Source of the DNA: Rhodobacteraceae bacterium bin131
Lineage (GTDB): Bacteria; Pseudomonadota; Alphaproteobacteria; Rhodobacterales; Rhodobacteraceae
NCBI GenBank assembly: GCA_002239085.1
Contig: MPNP01000002.1
Span: forward strand, 41,379-105,378
Length of the DNA stretch: 64,000 nucleotides
Direction of reading: 5' to 3'
In this document: positions 17,571 through 28,286 of the stretch, piece after piece
Numbering within the stretch: the first letter of the stretch is position 1
Layout: every line of letters begins with the position of its first letter
Notes under the pieces: model-generated
The model's database searches: none
Told to the model about the DNA's origin: nothing
The model's input: only the letters and a program-made list of their open reading frames with translations
Position numbers and translations under genes: made by a program

Positions 17571-19829
17571 ATGGATGATTTGTTTTCAGCTAATCTGAGC
17601 GATGATTTAAATGCCAAAGCACTCATTGATGCGTTAACGGCTGAGCTCGTTGAGGCAAACAAAGCATACCATGAATTAGATAACCCGATCATTCCTGACG
17701 ATGAATTTGACCGTAAGCTTGCCCAACTACGTCGATTGGAAGTACTTTATCCCCAATTCAAAAAAGTTATAAGCCCGACTGACACTGTTGGAGGTCAACC
17801 GTCAAAAGGTTTTCAAAAGGTTAAACATGCCGAGGCGATGCTATCACTCGACAATGCCTTTGAAAGTGAAGATATATTAGATTTTGAAGAAAGGATACGC
17901 CGCGTTTTAAACCTCAATAAAAGTGTCCAACTTAAATATGTTGCCGAACCAAAAATTGACGGATTGGCCATTTCGTTAACCTATAAAAAAGGGATACTCG
18001 TTCAGGCGGCTACACGAGGTGGTGGTGTTGAAGGTGAGGATGTTACAGAGAATGTTTACAAAATAGACAGCATTCCCAAAAATCTGGTTGATTTTCCTAT
18101 TGACTTTATTGAGGTCAGGGGAGAAGTATTCATGAACCGTAATGACTTTGATGAGTTAAATTATGAGCTGCAAAAACTGATCGATTTTGCCATAAAAAAA
18201 GAGATCAATCCTATAAAATTATATATAAATCCGCGTAATGCAGCAGCTGGAACGCTAAGACAAAAAACTGTGGAAACAGAAAAAAAGACTAAAGCAAGAA
18301 AAAAGAAAAATGAAAAGACTAAAGCAAGTTATTGGGTAAAAAAACAGTGGGCAAATAAACAGTTGGAAACACTAAAGGGGAGGCTATCATTTTTCTGCCA
18401 CGGCTGGGGAGCCGTATCTAATCCCTTTGCCGAAAGTCAATGGGTCGCTTTAAACTTGCTTAATAAATTTGGAATTCCGGTGGTAAAAGAGCGACAATTA
18501 TGTCAGAGCGTTGATGACATCTTTGATTATTATGAAAAAATCATTAAACAGCGTCCTTATTTTAGCTATGAAATTGATGGGATTGCAGTCAAACTCGATG
18601 ACTTAAATCTGCATTCGCGGTTGGGCTCTAGTTCAACTTCTCCGCGATGGGCAATAGCATATAAATTGCCTCCTGAAAAAGTCTGGACTGTTTTAAAGGA
18701 TATTGATATCCAGGTCGGTCGGACTGGGACTTTATCCCCAGTTGGAAAATTAAAGCCGGTCTACGTTGGTGGTGTATATGTTTCAAATGTTACCCTGCAT
18801 AATGAAGATTACATAACAGGGATAAGCTCTGATTCACAATCGATTCGAAAAGGAAAAGATATTCGCGTTGGTGATACAGTTGAAATTTATCGAAGCGGTG
18901 ACGTAATTCCAAAAGTATCAGATGTTGATTTGTCCAAGCGGCCCGAAGATTCAGTTCCATTCAAGTTTCCCAGCACTTGCCCGGTGTGTGGCAATAAAGC
19001 AATCAGACTGGAAGGAGACTCGGTTACACGCTGTGTCGGTGAATTTGATTGTAGGGCTCAAGTTCTTGGTAGAATTCAATACTTTGTATCAAGCGAGGGG
19101 CTAAATTTTGATGGGCTCGGAGCAAACCTCATTGAGCAATTCTATGATCGAAGATTTCCAACTTCTAACCGGCGCTGGATTGAAAATCCTGGAGATATTT
19201 TCAAACTAAAAAGTGAGCTTGAAAAAGCTGGGATTGATCTTATTCAAGAAAAAGGATGGGAAGAAAAATCAGTCCAAGGTCTATTTGCTGAAATTGAAAA
19301 GAAAAGAGAAGTTCAATTAGACCGTCTGCTTACGGCTTTAGGAATTCGCTATCTTGGAGTTCAAACTGCTCAGCGTCTTGCCCAGCATTTTCAAAGTTGG
19401 AATAATTTTGCTAACACCTTTCTTTCCGATACTCAAGAGGAAACGACAATTGTCAATGACTTATGCAGTATTGATGGCTTTGGCGAAGTGATGGTTACTT
19501 CAATTATTCAAACATTTAACAATCCCACCTTTAAAAAATGGCTTGATAATCTCATACCCGAACTTCTGGTGCAAGATGTAGAAGGTGTTCAAAAAACTGA
19601 TTCAGTTCTATCAGGATTAGGAATTGTATTTTCAGGCAAATTGGAACAAATGACTCGATCGGAAGCAAAGATTAAAGCTGAAGCACTGGGAGCTCGTATC
19701 TACAATTCGGTTAGCAAAAATGTGGATTTAGTGGTTGCCGGACCCGGTAGTAGAAAAAAAACTAAAGACGCTGAAGCCCTTAAAATTAAAATCATTTCTG
19801 AAGACATTTGGCTAAAAATGATCAGCTAA
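17571..19829 (+). CDS. ligA: NAD-dependent DNA ligase with an atypical Lys-rich insertion
   Basis: KIDGLAISL active site, NPRNAAAGTLRQ, Zn-finger Cys, BRCT C-terminus. Confidence 0.97.
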   Translation: MDDLFSANLSDDLNAKALIDALTAELVEANKAYHELDNPIIPDDEFDRKLAQLRRLEVLYPQFKKVISPTDTVGGQPSKGFQKVKHAEAMLSLDNAFESEDILDFEERIRRVLNLNKSVQLKYVAEPKIDGLAISLTYKKGILVQAATRGGGVEGEDVTENVYKIDSIPKNLVDFPIDFIEVRGEVFMNRNDFDELNYELQKLIDFAIKKEINPIKLYINPRNAAAGTLRQKTVETEKKTKARKKKNEKTKASYWVKKQWANKQLETLKGRLSFFCHGWGAVSNPFAESQWVALNLLNKFGIPVVKERQLCQSVDDIFDYYEKIIKQRPYFSYEIDGIAVKLDDLNLHSRLGSSSTSPRWAIAYKLPPEKVWTVLKDIDIQVGRTGTLSPVGKLKPVYVGGVYVSNVTLHNEDYITGISSDSQSIRKGKDIRVGDTVEIYRSGDVIPKVSDVDLSKRPEDSVPFKFPSTCPVCGNKAIRLEGDSVTRCVGEFDCRAQVLGRIQYFVSSEGLNFDGLGANLIEQFYDRRFPTSNRRWIENPGDIFKLKSELEKAGIDLIQEKGWEEKSVQGLFAEIEKKREVQLDRLLTALGIRYLGVQTAQRLAQHFQSWNNFANTFLSDTQEETTIVNDLCSIDGFGEVMVTSIIQTFNNPTFKKWLDNLIPELLVQDVEGVQKTDSVLSGLGIVFSGKLEQMTRSEAKIKAEALGARIYNSVSKNVDLVVAGPGSRKKTKDAEALKIKIISEDIWLKMIS

Positions 19830-20324
19830 CTTTCGGAAAAATTTCCCGAACCAAAAGAACGATGCTTTCAGCGTAAGGAAATGAAGGTCTTGCCTTTGGA
19901 ATAATTGTTATTCGGACCAATTGAGCGGTTACTAATATCACCGCTAGACCAAATAATTCTTTGCAATTGTGACGGCGATTGGTTGCTCAAGTTTGACCCG
20001 CAAAAACTGGCACAGGAATATACTGAAGACAATGCGCAATGGGATGTTTTTGTATTCATTATCGCCAATTTACTTTTCTATGCTAGTCAAATGAAGAGGA
20101 TAGAGTACTCTGCTAAAACCTTAAGGTGTATAAATATCCTTTCGATTACACAGAATAATTTAGCCTTAATTTACACTTTTTGGAGAGAAAAATGTTGAAG
20201 ATGGGTTAACGGGAATTACTGGAAAACGATACCTCAATCAAAAGTTACTCACTTTGTATCTGTAAAACGGACAGGAGAGGTTTGCCCTGTATTTGCTAGC
20301 TGAATCTAGGGAAATGAAGTCGGA

Positions 20325-20786
20325 TTAGTTTGTTTGCTTTGTGAGTTTAAAGGCATCTAAAGTTGCATCCAAAGCCAACATGATAGATGCATGGCGATTT
20401 TTATAGTCTTTAGCCGGCCTTAAAATATCTAAATCTTCAAAAGGCTTGTCAGGAGGTGATGAGCCGTGCTTGAGCATTTCGTGGAGTTGGTCTCGTGCTT
20501 TCTTAACTGTAGAATAATTTGCCCCAATGATATTTTTTCCTACCAATGCCGCCGCTGCCTGCCCCAATGCACACGCTTTAACATCTTGAGCAAATTCATA
20601 AATTGTTCCCTGACTTACGCGAAGTTGAACAGTGATGTTGGAGCCACACAGCGGAGACCGAGCCTTGGCAGTTGCATCATACTCCTCAAGTTGACCTTGC
20701 AGAGGTATATTTGAAGCCAATTCCAAAATCTTTTGGGAATAGAGCTTTATCACCGTATCATCAATATCCATGCTCTCAAGATCCAA
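20325..20786 (-). CDS. NifU/SufU-like iron-sulfur cluster assembly scaffold
   Basis: SPLCGSNITVQLRV, DVKACALGQAAAALVGKNI. Confidence 0.85.
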   Translation of the reverse strand: MDLESMDIDDTVIKLYSQKILELASNIPLQGQLEEYDATAKARSPLCGSNITVQLRVSQGTIYEFAQDVKACALGQAAAALVGKNIIGANYSTVKKARDQLHEMLKHGSSPPDKPFEDLDILRPAKDYKNRHASIMLALDATLDAFKLTKQTN

Positions 20787-20886
20787 TTTAAGCGAAATAA
20801 TGACTTTATTGCTACATAGGTAATTCAGGCTAACCTTGTAGATATGTAATTATTCCCGGTGTTCATCAAGTAAAGACCAACTTGAA

Positions 20887-21765
20887 TTAATTTTGACAAT
20901 TTGATTGGTTTAAACCCAAGCTTTCTCGGATAGACACATTTGTCCACCCCTTACCCCAAAGAGTTCGTAATGACATAGCATTATGGCGTTTCGCAAGCCG
21001 TTTGCCTTTACTATCGCATATGATTTTATGATGATTCCAAATAGGAATTCGTAGCCCGAATAGTTCTTGGAGTAATCGATGAATTGGCGCAACCGAAAAA
21101 ATGTCAGCTCCACGGGTGATATGTGAAATACGCATGTAGTCATCATCAATTACTACAGCTAAATGATAAGAAACCCCTAAGTCACCACGGGCAATGACAA
21201 AGTCTCCGTGATAATCAATCAATGCTTCAGGTTCAAGGGAGTAGGTGCCTGGAAACTGATCGCCAATATCCTGAAATTCAAGCTTAGGAAATCTTGAAAC
21301 ACCGCCAAACAAATCAATTACCTTACCCATATTTATTCGTATTGCTTCATTTGATCCCATTTCACTCATCTTACGATCTCGACAAGTACCTTGGTAAATT
21401 TGAGGGAGTGTAGCTTTGGTATTTTGATTATGAGGTGCTTCTATAGCCAATTGGATATCTTTTCGTGAACATTTGCATGGGTAACAAATTCCAAGATTAA
21501 TCAATTTTTGAAGAGATTGTTTATAAGCTCCAGTTCGCATTGATTGATAGACAACAGGTTCAACCCACTCAAGACCAAGCTGATGCAGATCATCAAAAAT
21601 GGCAGAAGTAAATTCTTTTCGTGAACGGATAAAATCTAGATCCTCAATGCGGAGACAAAATTCCCCTCCATAATCAAGACTTCTTTCCCAAGCAAGTAAA
21701 GCCGAGTATGCATGACCTAAGTGAAGATAACCTGTGGGAGAGGGGGCAAATCTTTCCCGGTGCAT
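20887..21765 (-). CDS. gluQ: Glutamyl-Q tRNA(Asp) synthetase
   Basis: RFAPSPTGYLHLGHAYSALLAW (HIGH-like); Cys pair CYPCKCSRKD; short GluRS-like length. Confidence 0.93.
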   Translation of the reverse strand: MHRERFAPSPTGYLHLGHAYSALLAWERSLDYGGEFCLRIEDLDFIRSRKEFTSAIFDDLHQLGLEWVEPVVYQSMRTGAYKQSLQKLINLGICYPCKCSRKDIQLAIEAPHNQNTKATLPQIYQGTCRDRKMSEMGSNEAIRINMGKVIDLFGGVSRFPKLEFQDIGDQFPGTYSLEPEALIDYHGDFVIARGDLGVSYHLAVVIDDDYMRISHITRGADIFSVAPIHRLLQELFGLRIPIWNHHKIICDSKGKRLAKRHNAMSLRTLWGKGWTNVSIRESLGLNQSNCQN

Positions 21766-21801
21766 GATGCCAATAAAAGTTAATTTGCGAGTCTAAAATC
21801 T

Positions 21802-24564
21802 TTAATGAGTATCTGGTGGGTTTTCAGATTCTTCTTGAGATTCATGATTGTCTGGTGCTTCTGGTTCATTCTCTATCATTGTGGAATCTACTTTGGCGAC
21901 TGAAACTATTTTTGAGTCTTCAGGCAATCGCATGATTTTGACTCCACCTGCAGTTCGAGAACGATAAGATATATTTTCTGTCCCGCATCGAATCACCTGT
22001 CCTTGGTCAGTAACCAAAATGATTTGATCTTCTGGAGTGACTTTAATAAACGCAACACAACCACTCACCTTATTTGCTTTCACACCAAAACCTCCGCGGT
22101 TGACTTTTTGCGGAAACTCATGACAAGAGGTGAGTTTGCCTGATCCATCCTGGGTAATCACTAATATCGTTTCTTCCGTTTCTGAAAGTTTATCTGAAAT
22201 AGACTCTACGGGCAATGCGCTAAACAATGGAAGTGAAAAAGCGTCTTCACTCGGTGCTTCATTTTCGCTTGGATCGTTTCGTTTGCTTTTGAGAAAAGCC
22301 AGCCTCTCTTCATGTGTCATGTCAATTGACCTAACTGGGACCATACCGATTAGTGCATCATTTCTTTTACACCGAATGCCTCGAACCCCAAGAGAGCTAC
22401 GACTCTTCACTTCTCGAAGCAATCGCGCCGGAAAACGAATGGCTTGTCCATTTCTTGTAGCTAAAATTAAATCATGGTCATTTGTTGTGAGGCAAGTTTC
22501 AACTAATTGCTCTCCTTTTTCAATGTTGAAAGCAATCTTACCATTTGATTGAATATTTTTAAATTCCTGTAGACTTGATTTGCGTACATTTCCATTTGAA
22601 TAAGCAAAGACAATATAGTTTTGAGGATCATTAAAATCATTTTCGGGCACCAAAATGGAATTGGCAATTGATACTCCTTGGTCAACTTTAAGTATATTAA
22701 CGAGAGGTTTCCCTTTTGTTTTTCTTCCACCTAATGGAAGTCGCCATGTTTTTATCTTGTAAGCTTTACCATTGGTAGCAAAGCAAAGAAGCTCGTCATG
22801 AGTATTGGCAACAAACAGTGTCTTAACGAGATCTTCGTCCTTGGTGTTGATTCCGGCTAGCCCTTTGCCGCCGCGTAGTTGGTGACGGTATTCATCAAGA
22901 GGAGTCCGTTTAATATAGCCCTCATTTGTAATAATCACGACCATATCCTCTCGTGGAATTAAATCTTCGTCAACAAGTTCATCGTCGAAATCCTCAATTA
23001 GGGTTCTTCGAGGAGATGGAAATTGGTCTTTGATTTCTTTGAGTTCCTCAGTGATGATTTGTCTGACTCGTTCGCCCGAACGTAAAATTGCAAGAAAATC
23101 TTTAATTTTGGCTGCTAGTTCTTGTAGCTCATTAGTATTATCTTGAACCCCCATAGCCGTGAGTCGTTGCAGGCGTAAATCAAGAATTGCTCGCGCTTGA
23201 GTTTCCGATAGTCGATAGGTGTTATCGGGATTAATTTTATTGAGCGGGTCATCAATTAATCGGATATAATAAGCAATTTCAGATGCATTCCAGTCTCGAC
23301 CCATTAAGGACTCACGAGCATCACTCGGATGCTCTGAACTTCGAATAATGTTGACGACTTCATCAAGATTCGTAATGGCCACGGCTAAACCACAAAGAAG
23401 GTGACTCCGGTCGCGTGCTCGTTTGAGATTACAAGCTGTCCTTCTCGTGATGATTTCCTCACGAAATTCGATGAAAGCTCGTAATATTGCGGGCAGACTC
23501 ATGAGTTCGGGTCGGCCTCTATCTAGTACGACAATATTACTCGAAATAGATGTTTGCAGTTCGGTGTGTCGCCAAAGGTGATTGAGCACGATTTCGGGGA
23601 TACTGTCGCGTTTGACTTCAATGACAATCCGGACGCCTAGACGATTTGATTCGTCTTGAATACTTGATATGCCCGTGACTTGTTTCTGTCTGACCACATC
23701 GGCAACTTGTTCAACAAGTTTGGCTTTATTAACTTGGTATGGCATTTCATCAATGACAATTCGAGATCGATCATTGCCGTGTTCTTCAATATGAGTTTTG
23801 GCTCGAACTACAATGCGTCCTTTCCCTGTAAGATGGGTACTCATGACACCATTGCGTCCCATAATGATGCCACCTGTCGGAAAGTCGGGGCCAGGAATTA
23901 ACTCCAATAGCTTTTCATCCGATGTATCAGGGTTGGCAATCAGTTCAAGGGTTGCATCAATAATCTCACCCAGGTTATAACATGGGATGTAGCTTGCCAT
24001 TCCAACGGCAATCCCGCTGCCCCCATTTACGAGTATGTTTGGAAACCGGGCTGGTAGAACAACGGGTTCTTGATCTTTCCCATCATAGTTTTCTTGAAAA
24101 TCAACAGTATCTCGTTCAATATCAGAAAGAAGATGAAGAGCGATTTGTTCCATTCGGATTTCTGTATAACGCATTGCTGCGGCGTTATCCCCATCCATTG
24201 AACCAAAGTTTCCCTGCCCATCTAGGAGAGGAACGGACATTGAGAAATCTTGCGTCATGCGGACTAAGGCATCGTAGATTGAGGCATCACCGTGCGGGTG
24301 ATATTTTCCCATGACGTCCCCAACTGGACGTGCTGATTTGCGATAGGGTTTATCATGGGTATTGTTTGATTCATGCATGGCATAGAGGATACGCCTATGC
24401 ACTGGCTTTAGCCCATCTCGTAAATCTGGCAATGCTCGCGAGATAATGACACTCATCGCATAGTCAAGATACGAAGATCCGAGTTCGTCTGTTATAGAAA
24501 CGGTATTGATACCGTCTCCAGACTCATCATTAAAGTCGCTTTCGGGTGGATTAGTTTCTGCCAA
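21802..24564 (-). CDS. gyrA: DNA gyrase subunit A
   Basis: SSYLDYAMSVIISRALPDLRDGLKPVHRRILYAM, YHPHGDASIYDALVRM. Confidence 0.98.
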   Translation of the reverse strand: MAETNPPESDFNDESGDGINTVSITDELGSSYLDYAMSVIISRALPDLRDGLKPVHRRILYAMHESNNTHDKPYRKSARPVGDVMGKYHPHGDASIYDALVRMTQDFSMSVPLLDGQGNFGSMDGDNAAAMRYTEIRMEQIALHLLSDIERDTVDFQENYDGKDQEPVVLPARFPNILVNGGSGIAVGMASYIPCYNLGEIIDATLELIANPDTSDEKLLELIPGPDFPTGGIIMGRNGVMSTHLTGKGRIVVRAKTHIEEHGNDRSRIVIDEMPYQVNKAKLVEQVADVVRQKQVTGISSIQDESNRLGVRIVIEVKRDSIPEIVLNHLWRHTELQTSISSNIVVLDRGRPELMSLPAILRAFIEFREEIITRRTACNLKRARDRSHLLCGLAVAITNLDEVVNIIRSSEHPSDARESLMGRDWNASEIAYYIRLIDDPLNKINPDNTYRLSETQARAILDLRLQRLTAMGVQDNTNELQELAAKIKDFLAILRSGERVRQIITEELKEIKDQFPSPRRTLIEDFDDELVDEDLIPREDMVVIITNEGYIKRTPLDEYRHQLRGGKGLAGINTKDEDLVKTLFVANTHDELLCFATNGKAYKIKTWRLPLGGRKTKGKPLVNILKVDQGVSIANSILVPENDFNDPQNYIVFAYSNGNVRKSSLQEFKNIQSNGKIAFNIEKGEQLVETCLTTNDHDLILATRNGQAIRFPARLLREVKSRSSLGVRGIRCKRNDALIGMVPVRSIDMTHEERLAFLKSKRNDPSENEAPSEDAFSLPLFSALPVESISDKLSETEETILVITQDGSGKLTSCHEFPQKVNRGGFGVKANKVSGCVAFIKVTPEDQIILVTDQGQVIRCGTENISYRSRTAGGVKIMRLPEDSKIVSVAKVDSTMIENEPEAPDNHESQEESENPPDTH

Positions 24565-24783
24565 TTAGGAATTTCCTCAATTATATTCTGAATGTTGTTG
24601 TATTTTCTTGGCCTACAACCAAGAATTTATTGTGCCATCAGTAGTGGTAGATACCAGCTCATTGTAGGGTAAATATTTATATCACTTGGTAATGAGTCAC
24701 CTGACTGTTGATATAATATTTTGGGCTGAATATTGTAGACTTACTGCATTACAGCATCGGCCAATGGTAAAGTAAAAAGCAAA

Positions 24784-25281
24784 CTAAAAGGGGATTTCTT
24801 CATCATCCCCATCATCCACTTGACTACTCTGGGCAGGACTATTGGCTAAATTCGTGGTTTGTCCGTATTGTCTGCTTTGATTATAATTTGAAGGTTGGCT
24901 TGAACCTGCAGTCTGTGGTGAGGTGTTAGTACTTAGTTTAGCAAAAGAACCGTGGTATGGCCTGACTGACACCTCTGTCCAAAATTTATCTTCTCCGGTT
25001 GACTGGTCAATTGTTTTGCGAGTTTCCATACGACCTTCAATATATACCAAATCGCCTTGCCGAACTTCATTTTCAATTTGAGTGATAAATGGTTTCACGT
25101 AAATTCCTACCCGATTAAACTGAGCTGTTTCACGTTCTTCTCCAGTTGTTCTATCGGTCCATTTTTCAGAGGTTTTTACTTGGAGATTACACACTTGACC
25201 TCCAGAAGGAAAGTCGCGTGTTTCGGGTGGCTTTTCGACTTGAGCAATTAAAATAACTCGGTTGACAGTATTATTTAGCAT
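24784..25281 (-). CDS. ssb: Single-stranded DNA-binding protein
   Basis: OB-fold sequence and acidic C-terminal tip DDGDDEEIPF. Confidence 0.97.
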   Translation of the reverse strand: MLNNTVNRVILIAQVEKPPETRDFPSGGQVCNLQVKTSEKWTDRTTGEERETAQFNRVGIYVKPFITQIENEVRQGDLVYIEGRMETRKTIDQSTGEDKFWTEVSVRPYHGSFAKLSTNTSPQTAGSSQPSNYNQSRQYGQTTNLANSPAQSSQVDDGDDEEIPF

Positions 25282-26859
25282 GAATTCGTATGTCCCTTTA
25301 AAAGTAAAAACTTAACACTCTTTGCGGCTACCACAAAACGCACTTGTTCATTTATAAAATGTACACTGATAGATTAAGTTTAATTTGATAAAATCCAACT
25401 AGCAATTGCCATTTTATTCGTTGTTACCCTTTTGCGCGAATAAATTACTATAATAGTTTTTTAACTGGATTGGGAATATTTAATTTCCGATTTGCTTTTA
25501 CTGATAAATTAACAGTTATTAACATTTTTTTACTCCTCTATTGGCACTTTAATTTCACCTCTTTTCTTTCCAAATGGCAACAATTATCCCGTAGCTATAT
25601 AAACTCATTCATCAATCAACTCCCTTAAAACAAGCTTGTTTATTCTTCTCTTCAAGTAGCCATTAGAATGGAACTGTGTCAGAGTCGACCGAAGAACCAA
25701 ACACCCACGGATCTGAAGCCGAAGGAGCTTGTTTCTTCCTCTCTCAAAATCGCCACTCTGACTCTGGATTGCCAATAATTTCAGAACACAATGGTTGATA
25801 TGCTTAACCAAGAGTGCAATCCAGAAGAAGAAAGAGACCAAAAACGAATTCATTAATACCCTGTATTAGAATGTAACACACGTTATCAAAAGAATGGAAA
25901 AGAGCGTCAGGCTCTTGCTGCTACGACAAGGAAAAGCCAACTAGATTTGGAATCGAAGTTACCTGAAAAGAACACCCCGTGGGCACAATCATACTCAAGT
26001 AATCTAAGAACCTTTTTTCATTGCCAGAACGGCCATTACTTCTGCATGAAATTCTTACTCTTTTTTTACAAGGACATCAATGAGATACTGTTACAATTGT
26101 CACCAATTTGGTCTGTAGAATTTGGCCGTCAGCATAAGCACAAGAATGGCATCAACACAGTCTCAATGACATCGTATTGATGATGAACGGTTTCTGGGAA
26201 AGGGAGGTAAGAGGAATATCGGCATGGCCTAGCTTATGATTTTCCAGCAGCTGATTATGCTAATAAGCGGGCCATTCAATCATGAACCAAATCAGAAAAT
26301 AAACGAAAGGTGACTAAGGTTCTGTGACTGAAGAGTGCAAACAATCTACCCTAACAACTAGTCATCCTCAAATTTGTCATTGCCGGAGAAAAAATTCTAA
26401 ACCATCAAGTTCAACAGCATAATCAAGCCAAATATCAAGCCATTAATCACTCTTATAAAGGAGTAAAACGCTCGGAAGGTTGCAAGGGATTGTTTGTCGA
26501 CCAAACCAACAGGAATGAAAAAAGCCACCTCAAGGTAAAATTTCTAATCCAAGAGAAATTGATAACTTAAAATGAAGGGATTTTTGACCACAAATTCGAT
26601 AGGTTAATTTAGATATACTGTTATTTTTGTATAGAAATGCTTAATTTAGCAAAAAGTTTTTTATTTTGAAGAGCACATTTTTTCTCCCTAAATAGACTAT
26701 ATTGTTTGTCTATGTTCATTGCAGATTATAAAAACTAAATTCTTCACTGCGATAACTTACAAGACACTTAATTATTAAAAAATATCTTACAGGGTTTATA
26801 GTGTATTGTCTTTGAAGGAGTACCTGCTCCCATTAACGGCATTTACAAGGATAGAGAAA

Positions 26860-27075
26860 ATGAACAGAAAATTTCAATATACTGGTGCAGGGCTGAGTTT
26901 TCCCGGTATGCTAACTATATTGTTTATAGGTTTAAAGTTAACCAACTATATTACTTGGTCCTGGTTCTGGGTTCTTTCTCCTATGTGGATCCCACTTTCC
27001 CTTTTTCTTATAATTTTTCTCGGATTTTTTGGCTTTATCTTTATCATAGACAAGCTGAATGATTTAAGAAGATAG
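26860..27075 (+). CDS. Small two-TM protein, possibly related to phage-associated 'transmembrane Fragile-X-F' proteins
   Basis: ATG with AAGGA upstream; FPGMLTILFIGLKLTNYITWSWFWVLSPMWIPL; the ORF start at 26806 is probably upstream of the true start. Confidence 0.6.
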   Translation: MNRKFQYTGAGLSFPGMLTILFIGLKLTNYITWSWFWVLSPMWIPLSLFLIIFLGFFGFIFIIDKLNDLRR

Positions 27076-27353
27076 ACCTAGAAAAGGAACTGAATACTGC
27101 CTTGGAAAAGCCGTTAAATTACACCCTACCGACATCCTATATCAGGGAATTCTAGCAAACTGCAAACGTTACTGTTGAGAGGAAGCAAATAACGGCCGGT
27201 ATTGATATTCAGGAACACAACTAGGCATAGAGTAAGTTTTTAATGCGCAAAAGAAGATTGACGTTAAATGATGGAATTAACCAACTTCAATGGGAATCCC
27301 CGATTTGTAGAATTATTCCTCCAAACATCATTTTCTTGCTTTTTACAAAATAA

Positions 27354-27381
27354 TTGACAATTTTGTGATTGTACTCATAAT
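27354..27381 (+). promoter_or_regulatory. Sigma70-like promoter for the candidate sRNA
   Basis: TTGACA (27354-27359), 16-nt spacer, CATAAT (27376-27381). Confidence 0.55.
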
Positions 27382-27387
27382 GCTTTA

Positions 27388-27471
27388 ATCCCTAGAATAA
27401 GTTCAAACTACTACCTCCTCCCTATAGTAGTGATTGAACTTGGTGACCCAGTTAAATGGGTCACCTTTTTT
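27388..27471 (+). ncRNA. Candidate anti-SD hairpin sRNA of the Cuckoo/CcsR type
   Basis: AAGTTCAA-ACTACTA-[CCTCCTCCCTA]-TAGTAGT-GA-TTGAACTT hairpin (27399-27442) followed by an intrinsic terminator; promoter upstream; 5' end estimated. Confidence 0.7.
27442..27471 (+). terminator. Intrinsic terminator of the candidate sRNA
   Basis: GGTGACCCA-GTTAAA-TGGGTCACC perfect 9-bp stem followed by T6. Confidence 0.9.
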
Positions 27472-28286
27472 CAAATCTTTTCCTGTTATCACTAAAAATT
27501 AGTACTTGTCGTAGTCTTTGTAGTGCCATTGACAATTGTTAGAAAAACGAGATGAAGAAGTTCAGTGGGCTCTTAAGGCTAAAAGGTTGGAGGAATTTTT
27601 ATTCAGTATTGCCATAATATTATTATCCATGAGGTGTGTGATACTTTAACAAAGAAAAGCTAGCTTAAAATTTCTATTCTAACGATTTACCAAAATAAGA
27701 CAAGTTAGAGGATAATCTTGAGCAATCAATCCTAACCTGAATTCAAATCTGGGTTCCCAGACAAATCAAATAACAAAGAATACTCCTCTTTCGATTTATT
27801 TGACTTCCACAATTCTGTTGTCTGATAATTCTGGTCTTTATCAAGGGGTTAGAGGGTTTGACTTCCCTAGCTAATTCAGCGGTGCGGTTGTTTTTGTGTC
27901 AATTCTACTCCTATTTGATTAGCAAACTATATTATCCACACACAAAAATTAAATTTCCAACAGAACACAGTTGTGAAGAAACCCAAAGATAAATACTTAA
28001 CTAAGTTGATGGTAAATTCTACTTATAAGTGGTATCGGTTCATTGAGTGGAATGTAGCAAAGTCCCTCAAACAGTAACTCAATCAATTAGAAAAATTGGA
28101 AATAATAAGGGTTAGGAAAAACTTGATAATATTTAAACATCATTGTTGCTATTTTGACCCATTAGATCTCTATATTAATTTTAAAAAATGAATCGCAATT
28201 TAACCATTCACCACTTATTTCAATCAATTCACTAGATTGTATTATCTAACCGACCACCACCTTAATGACAAGAAAATGGAACCGAA

